This document shows positions 6,221-7,808 of a stretch of 7,808 nt of DNA, one piece after another. The notes beneath the pieces were generated by a model. That model searched no databases and was not told the DNA's origin. It saw only the letters and a list, made by a program, of their open reading frames with translations. The DNA comes from Candidatus Gracilibacteria bacterium CG2_30_37_12 (lineage in GTDB: Bacteria > Patescibacteriota > Gracilibacteria > BD1-5 > UBA2023). A program made the position numbers and the translations under genes. Location: assembly GCA_001873165.1 (NCBI GenBank), contig MNYO01000096.1, positions 1 to 7,808 on the forward strand, given 5' to 3'. Position 1 is the stretch's first letter. Every line of letters starts with the position of its first letter.

Positions 6221-7585
6221 ATGTGATCAAAATCTATCAATCCCGCAACGGGAGAAATTATTTTCGAAGTTCCGTATATCGATGAAGCGGAACTTCAAGC
6301 AAAAATCGAAACAGCAGCTCGGGCATACAAAGTTTGGAGAAATACTCCTCTTGTAGAAAAACAACGACTTTTTACTTCGCTCATGGAAGTTCTCGAAGCC
6401 AAGAAATGAGAACTTGCAAAACTCGATACCTTGGAAATGGGTATGCCGATTTCTGACGCTCCAGGCGATGTATCCAAATCTATCGGAACGATCAAATATT
6501 TCCGAGATAATGCCGAAACTTTGCTCGCTCCAAAAGCATTTGATGAAGGTGGAGCAAAAGGACGAATCGTCTATGAACCACTCGGAGTTCTCTATTGTAT
6601 CACTCCTTGGAATTTCCCATTCAACCAGGTTATTCGATCCACTATTCCTAATATTATCGCAGGAAATACAGTTCTCGTAAAACACGCCTCTAATGTACCA
6701 CAGGCAGCTATGGCTCTCGAAGCAGCATTTCTCGAAGCGGGTTTCCCAGAGGGGATTTATACAAACCTTCTTATTCCATCATCTTTCTCTGAATCGATTA
6801 TCGCTCACCGAGCAATTGTCGGAGTGACTTTGACTGGTGGAGATAAGGCAGGACGAGTCATTGGCTCACTTGCTGGAAAATACTTGAAACCTTCGGTTCT
6901 CGAACTCGGGGGAAGTGATCCATTTCTCGTATTGGATAACAATCGTATGGACGAAATCGTAAAGGCGGCAATTTCTGGACGAATGTCCAATTGTGGACAG
7001 AAATGTAATTCTTCCAAACGATTCATTGTCCTTGAAAAATACTACGAGGAATTTTGCCAGAAATTCGCAAAGGGAATGAGTGAACTTGTTATCGGAGATC
7101 CGATGGATCCAGCAACCAAAGTTGGTCCCGTAGCAAAAGAGGAAATGCTCGAAGAAATGGCTGAACAAGTTGCGGATAGTATCAAGGCTGGAGCGAGACT
7201 TTTGACGGGGGGTGTTCGTCTCGATCGACCAGGATTTTTCTACGCACCAACTGTTCTCGCAGATACGAAACCAGGAGTTCGAGTATTTGACGAGGAAGTA
7301 TTTGGTCCAGTGGCTCCTGTGGCTATGGCTCGAGATATCGAGGAACTTATAGAACTTGCCAATGCTTCTCGATACGGACTCGGATGTTCTATATTTGGAG
7401 ATGACCGAGCACAGATTGAGCAAGTTATGAGTCGAATCGAGGCTGGAAATATTGCCGTGAATAAAATCGTCACAAGTTACGCATTTCTCCCTTACGGTGG
7501 GATCAAAGATGCGGGATACGGAAAAGAACTCGGAGAACGAGGAATCAAAACCTTTATGAACGAGAAAGTGATTGTAGAAGGATAA
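6221..7585 (+). CDS. NAD(P)-dependent aldehyde dehydrogenase, succinate-semialdehyde dehydrogenase-like (454 aa, two TGA = Gly)
   Basis: It oxidises an aldehyde to the acid with NAD(P)+ in the cytoplasm. The motifs HASNVPQ and VLELGGSDPF place it nearest the GabD1/Sad-type succinate-semialdehyde group, but the substrate cannot be read from sequence. Key residues: Asn131 (TPWNFPF), Lys154 (VLVKHASN), Glu228 (LELGGSDP), nucleophile Cys262 (NCGQKCNSSKR) and Glu359 (DEEVFGPV). Cofactor-loop LTGGDKAGR and C-terminal LPYGGIKDAGYGKEL are intact. The standard code would hide the first 70 residues. Reading TGA at codons 2 (6224-6226) and 63 (6407-6409) as Gly restores SINPATGEI and EAKKGELAKLDTLEMG, and gives the usual length of about 455. 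Start is ATG 6221; stop is TAA 7583-7585. No Shine-Dalgarno; a tandem repeat abuts the start. After codon 63 there are no TGA codons. A strong terminator lies 80 bases downstream. Confidence 0.94.
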
Positions 7586-7665
7586 TATTTATATTAAACA
7601 CGTTCCATAATAACCAAAATCCCAAAATCCCCAAAGAAAAACTTGCAAAATATGGAAAAATAGAG

Positions 7666-7694
7666 AAAAAGAAGGAGTTCATCTCCTTCTTTTT
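7666..7694 (+). terminator. Rho-independent terminator after the aldehyde dehydrogenase gene
   Basis: AAAAAGAAGGAG (7666-7677), loop TTCAT (7678-7682) and CTCCTTCTTTTT (7683-7694) form a perfect 12-bp stem ending in a T-run on the plus strand. The A-tract on the other arm makes it potentially bidirectional. It lies 20 bases before the next ATG and so insulates the transposase gene from upstream transcription. Confidence 0.85.
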
Positions 7695-7714
7695 GTATCC
7701 TGACTATCTTCTTT

Positions 7715-7808
7715 ATGTTTTCCACTCTCTCAAATCTCGAAAAAGCTATGAAATCTCCTCGGATATTCCGTGGACTTACGGGAATATCGATAAATGACTT
7801 CGAGAATC
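7715..7808 (+). CDS. N-terminus of a probable IS5-like (DDE) transposase, cut by the window edge
   Basis: The ATG at 7715-7717 opens a frame that runs off the right edge after 31 codons. The visible part begins MFSTLSNLEKAMKSPRIFRG and continues LTGISINDFEN. The phrase 'R.LTGIS...FE' is typical of the N-terminal helix-turn-helix region of IS5-type transposases (LTGLS.EEFE in many members). The DDE catalytic core would lie beyond the window and cannot be checked. No Shine-Dalgarno is present; pyrimidine-rich TATCTTCTTT directly precedes the ATG. If this is an insertion sequence, its left end should lie between the aldehyde dehydrogenase stop (7585) and 7715, possibly including the terminator hairpin. 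Confidence 0.5.
   Translation, partial: MFSTLSNLEKAMKSPRIFRGLTGISINDFEN

Noticed and set aside
6227..6685. 152-codon minus-strand ORF
   Set aside because: It is antisense to the aldehyde dehydrogenase, whose motifs are intact on the plus strand.
264..7585. TGA read as Trp (table 4) or as selenocysteine
   Set aside because: TGG is used normally for Trp (for example FWRKV, TPWNFPF). TGA positions align with Gly, and Trp pairs in HLSGGAID would spoil the zinc site. The number and placement of TGA, with no sign of SECIS elements, exclude selenocysteine.
1..7808. CRISPR array, tRNA or rRNA genes
   Set aside because: No regularly spaced direct repeats beyond the short tandem repeats noted, and no cloverleaf or rRNA-like segment seen on either strand by eye.

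Overview
The window reads coherently only if TGA is a glycine codon (translation table 25). Under the standard code four genes break at in-frame TGA codons. With TGA read as glycine they become full-length proteins, and the recoded residue falls at family-conserved glycines: after the HhH region of Tex, in the VKGF and GNKP motifs of RhuM, and in the zinc-binding HxxGGxxD motif of an M15 peptidase. All complete genes stop at TAA or TAG, and TGG still encodes Trp. This code is known from Candidatus Absconditabacteria (SR1) and Gracilibacteria, so the source is most likely a Candidate Phyla Radiation bacterium of that group. The AT-rich intergenic DNA and the absence of Shine-Dalgarno sequences at the starts fit this.

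Layout: (1) 2-208 (+) is the C-terminal end of a small basic protein, possibly a ribbon-helix-helix DNA binder. (2) 264-4730 holds three minus-strand genes read in the order rhuM family gene -> M15 (VanX-like) D,D-dipeptidase -> tex. A nested GC-rich hairpin lies between the first two, and only 20 bases separate the last two. (3) 4731-5276 has no confident gene. It holds a near-perfect palindrome, an 18-base-period direct repeat and short minus-strand ORFs that may be remnants of a gene. (4) 5277-6005 (+) is tpiA. (5) 6006-6220 holds a GC-rich inverted-repeat patch and an AT-rich 14-base tandem repeat. (6) 6221-7585 (+) is an aldehyde dehydrogenase whose second codon is TGA. (7) 7666-7694 is a strong terminator, and the first 31 codons of a probable IS transposase start at 7715.

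Gene roles: tpiA (glycolysis), tex (RNA-binding, transcription-associated) and the aldehyde dehydrogenase are housekeeping or central-metabolic genes with almost no TGA. The M15 peptidase uses TGA for about 26 of about 36 glycines. It has a long N-terminal region that I do not recognise and no visible signal peptide. Together with rhuM and the transposase it looks like accessory content. The contrast in TGA density between neighbouring genes, and the unusual peptidase, are the points most worth a second look.
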